A stretch of DNA of 64,000 nucleotides from Trichormus sp. NMC-1 (GTDB lineage: Bacteria; Cyanobacteriota; Cyanobacteriia; Cyanobacteriales; Nostocaceae), in NCBI RefSeq assembly GCF_001858025.1, contig NZ_LZQD01000001.1, positions 1,130,737-1,194,736 on the forward strand, written 5' to 3'. Each line of letters opens with the position of its first letter. Within the stretch, counting starts at the first letter, position 1. The position numbers were made by a program, and so were the translations under genes. Below, one piece after another: positions 7,393-14,499 of the stretch. The notes under the pieces are model-generated. The model worked only from the letters and a program-made list of their open reading frames with translations. It had not been told where the DNA came from and searched no databases.

Positions 7393-8508
7393 ATGAATAA
7401 TCCACAACAACCGCGAGAATACGATGCTGTGCTTGGTGGTAATAGTCCATCATTAGAAGGTGCAGCCGTTTTAGGTGGAATTGAAGGGGTAAAATTGCGG
7501 TTGCAAAATCCAGATTCAAAGGTGAGAATTGCTGCACTTGAGCAAGCCTTAAATTATGGAGAACAGGGTTTAGATTTAGTAATTGAATGTTTAAATTATC
7601 AATCTTGGGATATTCAAATTGCGGCTTATTTAATATTAAATTCTAGAACAGAACCAAAAATTAAACAAATATTAGATAAACCTAATGACGAAGGTTTAAA
7701 ACTAGAACAAATAGAAGTAGTAACAGTCAACAATTTTGGTGAAATTATTCAACGTCAGCCGCGTGTAGCTAGATATTTCATGGAAGATTTAGGTAATGGT
7801 GTGACATTGGAAATGGCTGCAATTCCTGGTGGTACTTTTATGATGGGTTCACCAGAAAATGAAGATGGAAGAAGTGATAGTGAAGGTCCTCAGCATGAAG
7901 TTACTATTCCTAGTTTCTTTATGGGAAAACATCCGGTAACACAAGCACAATATCAAGCTATAATTGGGCGTAACCCTTCTTGCTTCAAAGACAACAATCA
8001 CCCAGTTGTATGGATCAGTAGAAATGATGCAGTAAAATTCTGTGAAAGATTAAGCCAAAAAACAGAAAAAAACTATAGGTTGCCAAGTGAAGCAGAATGG
8101 GAATATGCTTGTAGAGCCGGAACAACTACACCATTTTACTTTGGTGAAACTATTACCCCAGACTTAGTAAATTACTATGGTGCTGATACCTACGCATCTG
8201 CACCAAAAGGTCAAAACCGAGGACAAACTACAGATGTAGGTTCTTTTCCCCCCAATGTTTTTGGGTTGTACGATATGCACGGTAATGTATCGGAATGGTG
8301 TCAAGATAAGTGGCATGAAACTTATATAAATGCGCCTATAGATGGTACTGTTTGGGATAGAAGAAACGGTTATAGTCCTATACTTCGGGGGGGTTCTTGG
8401 TGCGACTTTCCTGAGGATTGCCGTTCGGCACGTCGTTTCTATGATGGTGCGTCAGGTAGCAGCCATATCGGTTTTCGGGTTGTATGTAGTGGTGCGGCGA
8501 GGACTTAG
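7393..8508 (+). CDS. SUMF1/FGE-type sulfatase-modifying-factor-like protein with N-terminal helical domain
   Basis: A 371-aa protein in two parts. Residues 1-120 hold a motif seen in several cyanobacterial multidomain proteins (YDAVLGG, then LEGAAVLGGIEGVKLRL and HEAT-like helices). Residues 125-368 form a formylglycine-generating-enzyme (FGE-sulfatase) fold: IPGGTFMMGSPENEDGR, GKHPVTQAQY, YRLPSEAEWEYACRAG, VFGLYDMHGNVSEWCQD, LRGGSW and GFRVV. Proteins with this fold modify sulfatases, bind sugars or act in ergothioneine-type chemistry. Many cyanobacterial ones are associated with defence or signalling, and the activity here is unknown. It is flanked by MITE-like elements on both sides and may not belong with the chaperone genes that follow. 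Confidence 0.85.
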   Translation: MNNPQQPREYDAVLGGNSPSLEGAAVLGGIEGVKLRLQNPDSKVRIAALEQALNYGEQGLDLVIECLNYQSWDIQIAAYLILNSRTEPKIKQILDKPNDEGLKLEQIEVVTVNNFGEIIQRQPRVARYFMEDLGNGVTLEMAAIPGGTFMMGSPENEDGRSDSEGPQHEVTIPSFFMGKHPVTQAQYQAIIGRNPSCFKDNNHPVVWISRNDAVKFCERLSQKTEKNYRLPSEAEWEYACRAGTTTPFYFGETITPDLVNYYGADTYASAPKGQNRGQTTDVGSFPPNVFGLYDMHGNVSEWCQDKWHETYINAPIDGTVWDRRNGYSPILRGGSWCDFPEDCRSARRFYDGASGSSHIGFRVVCSGAART

Positions 8509-8846
8509 TAGCACTTAGCACTATGCACTTTTGCTCTTTTCTTGTCTTACCTATTTCACGTGGCGAGAAATTTTTTTGTCTGAATCAGGATATCCAGGAT
8601 TAAAGGATTTACAAGATTGTAATTTGATGGTTGATAGATGAGATTCATATATTTATTCTTCCATCTCACTTCATTAATATTCACTTTCCTCCATACTAAT
8701 CATCAACAACTAACCAATAATCAAACAATCACATCCTGTACATCCTCAAATCCTGGACATCCTGATTCTGACATTTATTATTCTTTGCAACTTTGCGCGA
8801 AATAAAAACCCAATAAATTAACAACTAATCCCCCTATTTATACATA
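8509..8846. other. Gap holding a complete MITE-like element
   Basis: A 338-bp gap between two plus-strand genes, most of it the element at 8577-8773. The remaining 70 bp before the AAA ATPase gene (TTATTCTTTGC ... TATTTATACATA) is AT-rich and could carry its promoter. No other gene is seen. Confidence 0.65.
8577..8773. mobile_element. MITE-like element, 197 bp
   Basis: The left end TGTCTGAATCAGGAT pairs with the right end ATCCTGATTCTGACA (one mismatch). The right half is nearly the same as in the 5113-5291 and 7064-7260 copies (ATACTAATCATCAACAACTA, CATCCTGTACATCC). The left interior differs, so the family varies most in the left-centre. Confidence 0.78.
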
Positions 8847-10436
8847 ATGAATAACCCCCATCAACAACTACTCCAACAAATAGACCTCATGCTTCGCGCC
8901 CGCTATCCCCTACTATATATAGTCGGAGTCGAAGAAGAACCAATAGAACAAGTCCTGCAACAACTCACCCAAATATCCCAGACACCACGACAACTATTAT
9001 TATGGGATATCGTCACCGGTTGGGATGACAACGGAACTGATAAAGGTTCAGTCATGGGTGCATTATCAAGAATTACCAAAACCCCAGAAAATACAACCAC
9101 AATCTTTGTATTGCGAGACATACATTTTATCCTCAAAAACCCCGAAACAGAAAAAAATGCTCCCGTAATTCGTGCTATCAAAAACCTCACCCGTCAACTC
9201 AAACGCACACGCCAAACCCTCATTCTCACCAGTTATACTTTAAGCATTCCCCCAGAAATACAAGAAGAAGTTACAGTTATTGATTTTCCCTTACCCAACA
9301 TCCAAGAAATAGATTATTTAATTCAGCAATTAATAGTCCCCGAAAAACTTAACTTAAATGGACTAGGAAAAGAACAATTAATCAAAGCCTGTCAAGGATT
9401 AAGTCGTGCGAGAATTAGAAGAGTTTTAGCCGCCGCTTTAGCAGCCAAAGGACAAATCAATGAAACAGATATTGATAGAGTTTTAGAAGAGAAAAAACAA
9501 GCAGTTAGACAAACAGGAATATTAGAATTTTACAACACTACTGAATCCTTAAAAAATGTCGGAGGATTAGAAAATCTTAAACAGTGGGTAAGAATGCGTC
9601 AAGATGCTTTTACCGAAGAAGCACGACGTTATGGCATACCCAACCCCAAAGGCGTTTTATTAGTAGGAATACAAGGAACAGGAAAATCATTATCAGCCAA
9701 AACTATCGCCCATGAATGGCGTTTACCATTGTTACGTTTAGATGTGGGAAGATTATTTGGGGGAATAGTGGGAGAAAGTGAAAATCGCATTCGCCAAATG
9801 ATTCAATTAGCAGAAGCAATATCACCCTGTGTATTATGGATGGATGAAATAGATAAGGCATTTGGTAATATTAATAGTGGTGTAGATGGCGACTCTGGAA
9901 CATCGCGCCGGGTATTTGGTACACTCATTACCTGGATGCAAGAAAAAACCAGTCCGGTGTTTATGGTGGCTACTGCTAATAATGTGCAAATATTACCAGC
10001 CGAGTTATTAAGAAAAGGGCGATTTGATGAAATTTTCTTTTTAAATTTACCCACAGAAAAAGAACGCCATGATATTTTTAAAGTCCACTTGCAAAAAATC
10101 CGTCCTTCCCGACTGCGAGAATTTGATTTACAAAGACTCGCCAAAAATAGCGAAAACTTTAGCGGTGCAGAAATTCAACAAGTAATTATTGATGGTATGC
10201 ACCGCGCTTTTGGTAGTTTAATAGATGGTAACAGGCGGGATTTTAACACAGAAGATATTTTAGCTGCGGTATCGGAAACTGTTCCTTTAGCAGCCATAGC
10301 TAAGGAACAAATTACCAGTTTAAAACGCTGGGCTGCGGAAGCTGGCGCAAGAACGGCTTCTATTGATACACTGTTAATTGAGGAGTTAAAGGTTTATTCT
10401 CAGCAGCAAGGTTTGGGTTTTTTGGAAGTTGATTAA
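8847..10436 (+). CDS. AAA ATPase of the Ycf46 type
   Basis: A 529-aa soluble ATPase. Residues 1-230 form the N-terminal domain typical of Ycf46 proteins, beginning LMLRARYPLLYIVGVEEEP. The AAA module follows: Walker A GIQGTGKS near residue 274, Walker B LWMDEID near 330, sensor/arginine-finger region LLRKGRFDEIFFLNLPT near 385-405, and a C-terminal helical lid. Ycf46 is conserved in cyanobacteria and some plastid genomes; it has been linked to photosynthetic carbon uptake in Synechocystis, but its mechanism is unclear. Here it opens a plus-strand set with Ycf35, DUF2997, a GrpE-like and an Hsp70-like gene, which suggests a role in protein assembly or remodelling. Confidence 0.88.
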   Translation: MNNPHQQLLQQIDLMLRARYPLLYIVGVEEEPIEQVLQQLTQISQTPRQLLLWDIVTGWDDNGTDKGSVMGALSRITKTPENTTTIFVLRDIHFILKNPETEKNAPVIRAIKNLTRQLKRTRQTLILTSYTLSIPPEIQEEVTVIDFPLPNIQEIDYLIQQLIVPEKLNLNGLGKEQLIKACQGLSRARIRRVLAAALAAKGQINETDIDRVLEEKKQAVRQTGILEFYNTTESLKNVGGLENLKQWVRMRQDAFTEEARRYGIPNPKGVLLVGIQGTGKSLSAKTIAHEWRLPLLRLDVGRLFGGIVGESENRIRQMIQLAEAISPCVLWMDEIDKAFGNINSGVDGDSGTSRRVFGTLITWMQEKTSPVFMVATANNVQILPAELLRKGRFDEIFFLNLPTEKERHDIFKVHLQKIRPSRLREFDLQRLAKNSENFSGAEIQQVIIDGMHRAFGSLIDGNRRDFNTEDILAAVSETVPLAAIAKEQITSLKRWAAEAGARTASIDTLLIEELKVYSQQQGLGFLEVD

Positions 10437-10450
10437 ATAATTGATAATTA

Positions 10451-10557
10451 CTCGTTCCTTGTCTCTGACAAGGAATGCAAAAAAGAGGCTCTGCCTCGAT
10501 ATAAAATAGAGGTAGAACCTCTAAAACTGCATTCCCAGTCTGGAGACTGGGAACGAG
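10451..10557. repeat. Palindromic element, 107 bp, between the AAA and Ycf35 genes
   Basis: The ends CTCGTTCC and GGAACGAG are perfect reverse complements. Each arm also contains its own hairpin (TTGTCTCTGACAA and CCCAGTCTGGAGACTGGG), and the centre pairs GAGG/CCTC segments. Transcribed, it would fold into a cross-shaped structure. This repeat type is common between cyanobacterial genes, and no protein is encoded. Confidence 0.75.
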
Positions 10558-10608
10558 GAAATAATTGATAATTGATATTTCATAAATGAAAAAAGGAGTT
10601 GATTTTTT

Positions 10609-10983
10609 ATGTCTCATTTTACAACTATCAAGGTGCAAATTAAGCAGGGTGAAGTGCTGTTTCAAGTATTAAAGGAGTTGGGTTATCAGGTTGAACAAAA
10701 TACTCAAGTTCGGGGTTATAGGGGTGATACAATTAGTGCGGAATATGTGATTAAGCAATCTAATGGTTATGATTTAGGTTTTCGTAAAAGTGGAGAAAGT
10801 TATGAGTTAGTGGCAGATTTTTGGGGTGCGAAAATTAATCAGCAGGAGTTTATTAATAATATTAGTCAAAAGTACGCCCATAAAACTTTGATGGAAACCA
10901 TACAAACTGAGGGTTTTAATGTGGAGGAAGAGGAGGTTTTAGCAGATGGTACGGTGCGGGTTTTAGTTGGTAGATGGGTTTAA
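10609..10983 (+). CDS. ycf35: DUF1257 protein, Ycf35 family
   Basis: A 124-aa protein starting MSHFTTIKVQIKQGEVLFQVLKELGY, the hallmark start of Ycf35/DUF1257. The rest alternates predicted strands and helices (YDLGFRKSGESYELVADFWG) and ends with a GTVRVLVGRW strand. The family is found in cyanobacteria, red-algal plastids and cyanophages. Its biochemical function is not established. It has no signal peptide or membrane segment. A good ribosome site (AAAAGGAG, 10601-10605 region) precedes the ATG. It belongs to the AAA/Ycf35/DUF2997/GrpE/Hsp70 set. Confidence 0.9.
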   Translation: MSHFTTIKVQIKQGEVLFQVLKELGYQVEQNTQVRGYRGDTISAEYVIKQSNGYDLGFRKSGESYELVADFWGAKINQQEFINNISQKYAHKTLMETIQTEGFNVEEEEVLADGTVRVLVGRWV

Positions 10984-10992
10984 ATAAGAATT

Positions 10993-11068
10993 GATCCGCC
11001 CAACCCCCCTTATTAAAGGGGGCTAAATTCTTCAAAGTCCCCCTTTTTAAGGGGGATTTAGGGGGATC
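10993..11068. repeat. Palindromic CCCCCTT/AAGGGGG repeat between Ycf35 and DUF2997
   Basis: Two hairpins, CCCCCTTATTAAAGGGGG and CCCCCTTTTTAAGGGGG, lie between outer GATCC and GGATC ends, so the whole 76-bp block is itself an inverted repeat. It is a common cyanobacterial intergenic repeat. It could act as a partial terminator or as an mRNA stabiliser between the two genes. Confidence 0.7.
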
Positions 11069-11103
11069 TAAAATGTTAACATTAATTACCAGGAAAAATC
11101 ATT

Positions 11104-11316
11104 ATGGCTGAATATCAAAAGATAGAATATCGCATTGGTAAAGATGGTAAAATTGTGGAACGGGTTTTAAATGCAACTGGTTCTAGTTGTGTGGAAACTA
11201 CAAAAGGCTTAGAAAAATCTTTGGGAGAAATAGAATCTCAGGAATTGTTACCGGAATATTATCAAGATGATGAGTTAATTACCACTTCAGAAAATCAATC
11301 TTTACAACAACAGTAA
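11104..11316 (+). CDS. DUF2997 domain protein
   Basis: A 70-aa protein beginning MAEYQKIEYRIGKDGKIVERVLNATGSSC. This is the DUF2997 pattern: a strand-turn-strand, then a conserved GxxC followed by a T(K)xLE helix (CVETTKGLEKSLGE). The tail is acidic and Gln-rich. DUF2997 genes regularly neighbour DUF1257 (Ycf35) genes, as here. No function is established. The single conserved Cys could bind a cofactor or partner. The start ATG is directly preceded by an AT-rich stretch with a weak ribosome site (CAGGAAAAATC). Confidence 0.85.
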   Translation: MAEYQKIEYRIGKDGKIVERVLNATGSSCVETTKGLEKSLGEIESQELLPEYYQDDELITTSENQSLQQQ

Positions 11317-11320
11317 ACTA

Positions 11321-11351
11321 GATCCCCGACTTCTTTAAGAAGTCGGGGATC
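11321..11351. repeat. Perfect 31-nt palindrome, terminator-like
   Basis: GATCCCCGACTTCTT, one central T, then its exact reverse complement. A sibling copy lies at 23996-24026. It starts 5 nt after the DUF2997 stop codon. There is no clear U-tract after it, so it may attenuate or protect the transcript rather than end it. Confidence 0.8.
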
Positions 11352-11378
11352 TGAACACACACCAACTACATAAATAAT

Positions 11379-11924
11379 ATGCTAGAACAAGTTAATAATA
11401 TTGCTTTTGCTGTAATTCTCGTATTCATTGTTTATATTATTCTGCGGATATTATTTCCAGAAACTAATGAAAATAAATCAATTAATAATCAATCTGTAAT
11501 TTCTCCAGATACAGAACAAAAAATAAACGATTTAGAAATTCAATGTCAACGACTGCGAGAAGAATTAAAACAACAATCTCAACAATTACAAGACGATTTT
11601 CAATATGAAACTTTCACTCAATTACAAACTTTACTCAGCAATTATCCCACAGTCAAAAAAATGGCTTTAGCTAAACCAGAGTTACCAGCTAAAAATCTTG
11701 TTTCTCTATTTACATCATTAGATAATTTAATTACTAATTGGGGTTATACTGCGATTGGTGAAACTTGGGAACAAGTTAATTATAATCCCCAATTACATCA
11801 AGCTGATAGTGATGATATTCAAGAAGGTGAATTAGTCTATATTCGTTTTATTGGTTATCAAAATGGTGATAAAATTCTCTATCCTGCTAAGGTTAGTCGC
11901 ACTTTACCCGGAGGATTCAATTAA
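11379..11924 (+). CDS. Membrane-anchored GrpE-like nucleotide exchange factor
   Basis: A 181-aa protein with three zones. An N-terminal membrane helix (residues about 8-26, IAFAVILVFIVYIILRILF) is followed by a Gln/Glu-rich coiled coil (about 45-80). The C-terminal domain has the outline of a GrpE head: a segment WEQVNYNPQLHQADSDDIQEG followed by GYQNGDKILYPAKV, which resembles the FDPxxHxAV ... GYxLxDRVLRPAxV core of GrpE. GrpE proteins release ADP from Hsp70. The gene directly precedes an Hsp70-like gene, which supports this role. The membrane anchor is unusual for GrpE. The homology is my inference and needs a profile search. Confidence 0.65.
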   Translation: MLEQVNNIAFAVILVFIVYIILRILFPETNENKSINNQSVISPDTEQKINDLEIQCQRLREELKQQSQQLQDDFQYETFTQLQTLLSNYPTVKKMALAKPELPAKNLVSLFTSLDNLITNWGYTAIGETWEQVNYNPQLHQADSDDIQEGELVYIRFIGYQNGDKILYPAKVSRTLPGGFN

Positions 11925-11944
11925 AATAAAAAATCAAATAAATT

Positions 11945-12083
11945 GTAGGTTGGGTTGAGGAACGAAACCCAACATTTATTACTCACAAAGTTTTAAATAA
12001 TTTATCTATTTTCTTTGAACCCAACGTAAAATATTAATTATCTATCGTTTTTGTTGGGTTGCGCTTCGCTTAACCCAACCTAC
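11945..12083. repeat. Inverted-repeat element GTAGGTTGGGTT...AACCCAACCTAC (139 bp)
   Basis: Perfect 12-bp terminal inverted repeats with secondary AACCCAAC/GTTGGGTT copies just inside. It ends 9 nt before the Hsp70-like start codon. Related elements are at 18997-19067 (degenerate), 21065-21095 (half), 31130-31203 and 35401-35467. It is a MITE-like, non-coding repeat. Confidence 0.8.
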
Positions 12084-12092
12084 TAATGATTT

Positions 12093-13679
12093 ATGACAAC
12101 TATCGCAATTGATTTTGGTACAAGTAATACTGTAATTAGTATTTTAGAAGCTGATACCCAACAACCTAAAAGTTTGCGTTTCCCTAATTTATCCCGTGTA
12201 TTTGTGGGTGTCACTTCTCAAGGTGAAAGATTGGAATATCCCGTTATTCCTAGTTTATTATTTATTAAATCAACTGATAATATTATATTAGGTGAAGGTG
12301 TCCGTAGTCAAAGATTAGGACTTTCTCAAAATTACCCTCCTGAACGGTTATTTAAAAAGTTTAAACGTGATTTGGCTGGAGATTATCAACCACCACCACG
12401 TCAAATAGAGGGAATTAATTATAATTCTGTTTCCGTTTCTGAGTTGTTTATTCAAACTATTTGGACAGAAATTAAAAAGCAAAATATCGAACCTAGTCAT
12501 TTAATTTTTACTGTTCCTGTTGGTGCTTTTGAACGTTATTTAGATTGGTTTCGAGATTTAGGAAAAAAGTTAAATGTTCCAAAAGTGTCAATTATTGATG
12601 AATCTACAGCAGCAGCTTTAGGTTATGCGGTAAAAAGTCCCGATAAATTGATTTTGGTAGTAGATTTTGGTGGGGGAACTCTCGATTTAAGTTTAGTTAA
12701 AACTGTAAATAATTCTGATAAAAATAATAGTTTACGTGCTGAGGTTTTAGCTAAGTCGGAAGCTTATGTAGGTGGTGAAGATATTGATGTGTGGATAGTT
12801 GATGATTATTTGCATTCTCAAAATTTAACACCGGAACAAATTGGAAAAATTGGGTATCAAAATCTCCTGGAAATTGCAGAACGTTTAAAAATTCAACTTT
12901 CTAAAAATCAATCTGTTTCTGAAAGTTGGTTTGACGATGAATCTTTTATGTCCTATGAATTAAAAATAGACCGGGAAAAATTAGAGGATATTTTAGAATA
13001 TAGACAGTTTTTACAACAGTTACGAGATGCGTTAGATGAGGTTTTAGCTTTTGCACTCAGAAAAGGTATTTCTAAAAATGATATTGAACAGGTTTTATTA
13101 GTAGGAGGAAGTTGTTTAATTCCCGCAGTTCAACAATTAATTCTTTCTTATTTTGGTAAAAGTAAGGTAAAATTAAATAAACCTTTTGACGCAGTTTGTC
13201 ATGGTGCATTAGCAATAACCCAAATTACAGAAATAGATGATTTTTTACGTCATAGTTACGCGATTCGTTTATGGGATAATTACAGCCAAAGTTATATTTA
13301 TCATCCTATATTTAGTAAAGGTACAAAATATCCTTGTCAAAGTTCCCAATGGTTAACTTTACAAAGTGCAAATAATGGACAAAAAGAGATTCGTTTAGAT
13401 ATTGGTGAAGTAGGTGACATAACACAAACAGAAATTGCTTTTGATGCTTCAGGAAGAATGACTTCCAGCACTCTTCAACATCAAGAAAGTTACCGTTCCC
13501 TAGATAATCAAAATCAACAGGTTTGTGTGGCAAAACTGAACCCACCAGGAGCAGCAGAATTTGATAGAATATCCGTGTTATTTGAGGTAGATTTTCGACG
13601 TATTTTATTAGCAACTGTGAAGGATTTATTGACGGGAGAGATGTTAGTTAATAGGGGTGCAATTTATAAGTTAAACTAA
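12093..13679 (+). CDS. Short Hsp70-family ATPase
   Basis: A 528-aa Hsp70-fold protein. The nucleotide-binding domain is complete: phosphate-1 IDFGTSNT near residue 6, phosphate-2 VVDFGGGTLDLS near 188-199, and adenosine motif LLVGGSCLIPAV near 335. The C-terminal 130 residues form only a reduced beta-like domain. The helical lid and EEVD-like tail of canonical DnaK are absent. Such proteins are annotated as Hsp70 family and are probably specialised folding or assembly factors. The GrpE-like gene just upstream is a likely partner. The ATG start is fixed by the N-terminal strand MTTIAIDFGTSN. Confidence 0.88.
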   Translation: MTTIAIDFGTSNTVISILEADTQQPKSLRFPNLSRVFVGVTSQGERLEYPVIPSLLFIKSTDNIILGEGVRSQRLGLSQNYPPERLFKKFKRDLAGDYQPPPRQIEGINYNSVSVSELFIQTIWTEIKKQNIEPSHLIFTVPVGAFERYLDWFRDLGKKLNVPKVSIIDESTAAALGYAVKSPDKLILVVDFGGGTLDLSLVKTVNNSDKNNSLRAEVLAKSEAYVGGEDIDVWIVDDYLHSQNLTPEQIGKIGYQNLLEIAERLKIQLSKNQSVSESWFDDESFMSYELKIDREKLEDILEYRQFLQQLRDALDEVLAFALRKGISKNDIEQVLLVGGSCLIPAVQQLILSYFGKSKVKLNKPFDAVCHGALAITQITEIDDFLRHSYAIRLWDNYSQSYIYHPIFSKGTKYPCQSSQWLTLQSANNGQKEIRLDIGEVGDITQTEIAFDASGRMTSSTLQHQESYRSLDNQNQQVCVAKLNPPGAAEFDRISVLFEVDFRRILLATVKDLLTGEMLVNRGAIYKLN

Positions 13680-13758
13680 TTTGTAATTAATAATAAATTT
13701 TCATTAAATGTGATAGCAAATATGAGTTGATTCACACCAATTTACAAATAAATTTTTC

Positions 13759-14397
13759 ATGAAAAAGCCCTCCATGTTTAGATTTAAAAATATTACCCAT
13801 CGGTTGATATTTAGTTGTGTTGTGGCAGCGATCGCTATTTATGGAGTTTCTTATTGGCAAGCCCACAAACTGTTGCACAAAAGTGTAGATGCTTGGTTGA
13901 TTGATTTAGCTCAGTCCCGGATTGACACTGTTGCAAATGAGATGGAAGGGAAACTGCAAGCCATTGAAAGAAGTATTCTGCTGTCGATTTATGGTATTGA
14001 AAAATCAGCACAAAATTCCAATGCTGTTAATCAAAATTAACTGTTACCACTACTAAAAACCCTAGTCGAAAAACAGCCTCAAATTCAGGCAATTACACTC
14101 ATCAATGCCAGCAATATTTCTGAGACTGGATGGTACTATGACCGACAGGGAAAATACACCAACCTTAATCCCGAAACAAGCAGAAATTGACTTACCCGTT
14201 GCCAAATCAAGGACAATAACCCAATTTCATCTTTTTGGACACAACCCTATCCTCTCAATCATCCATCAGCTATCACTTATTGCGTTCCTTTATCTGCTAA
14301 TAGTAATAAAAATGATGCATTTAATGTCGATGTTGGTAGTTACGGTTGGGTGAAGACAGCGCAACTACAAACTATAGTAATCCGTTTTGATTTGTGA
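13759..14397 (+). pseudogene. Remnant of a membrane sensor protein (possible phosphatase or kinase N-terminus)
   Basis: The frame starts MKKPSMFRFKNITHRLIFSCVVAA, with a membrane helix then an extracytoplasmic helix (LIDLAQSRIDTVANEMEGKL). It meets an in-frame TAA at 14038-14040. Translation in the same frame continues sensibly (LLPLLKTLVEKQPQIQAITL, then SETGWYYDRQGKY) to a TGA at about 14189-14191. It then continues again (SSFWTQPYPLNHPSAITYCV) and ends at 14397. The pattern is a dCache-like sensor domain, as found in front of cyanobacterial SpoIIE-type phosphatases or histidine kinases. All downstream domains are gone. Two internal stops plus the truncation mark it as a pseudogene. Confidence 0.7.
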
Positions 14398-14414
14398 ACT
14401 TATTTGTGTGGGTA

Positions 14415-14443
14415 GGGAACAGGGAACAGGGAACAGGAAAGAA
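14415..14443 (+). repeat. GGGAACA heptamer short tandem repeat
   Basis: The 7-bp unit GGGAACA is repeated three times. This is the short tandemly repeated repetitive type known from heterocystous cyanobacteria. It lies between the sensor pseudogene and the convergent pmbA gene. Confidence 0.7.
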
Positions 14444-14499
14444 GGGTTTTAGTGTGTACTGAGTCTTGTTCAATAATCAAATAGGAGTCCTATATATTT

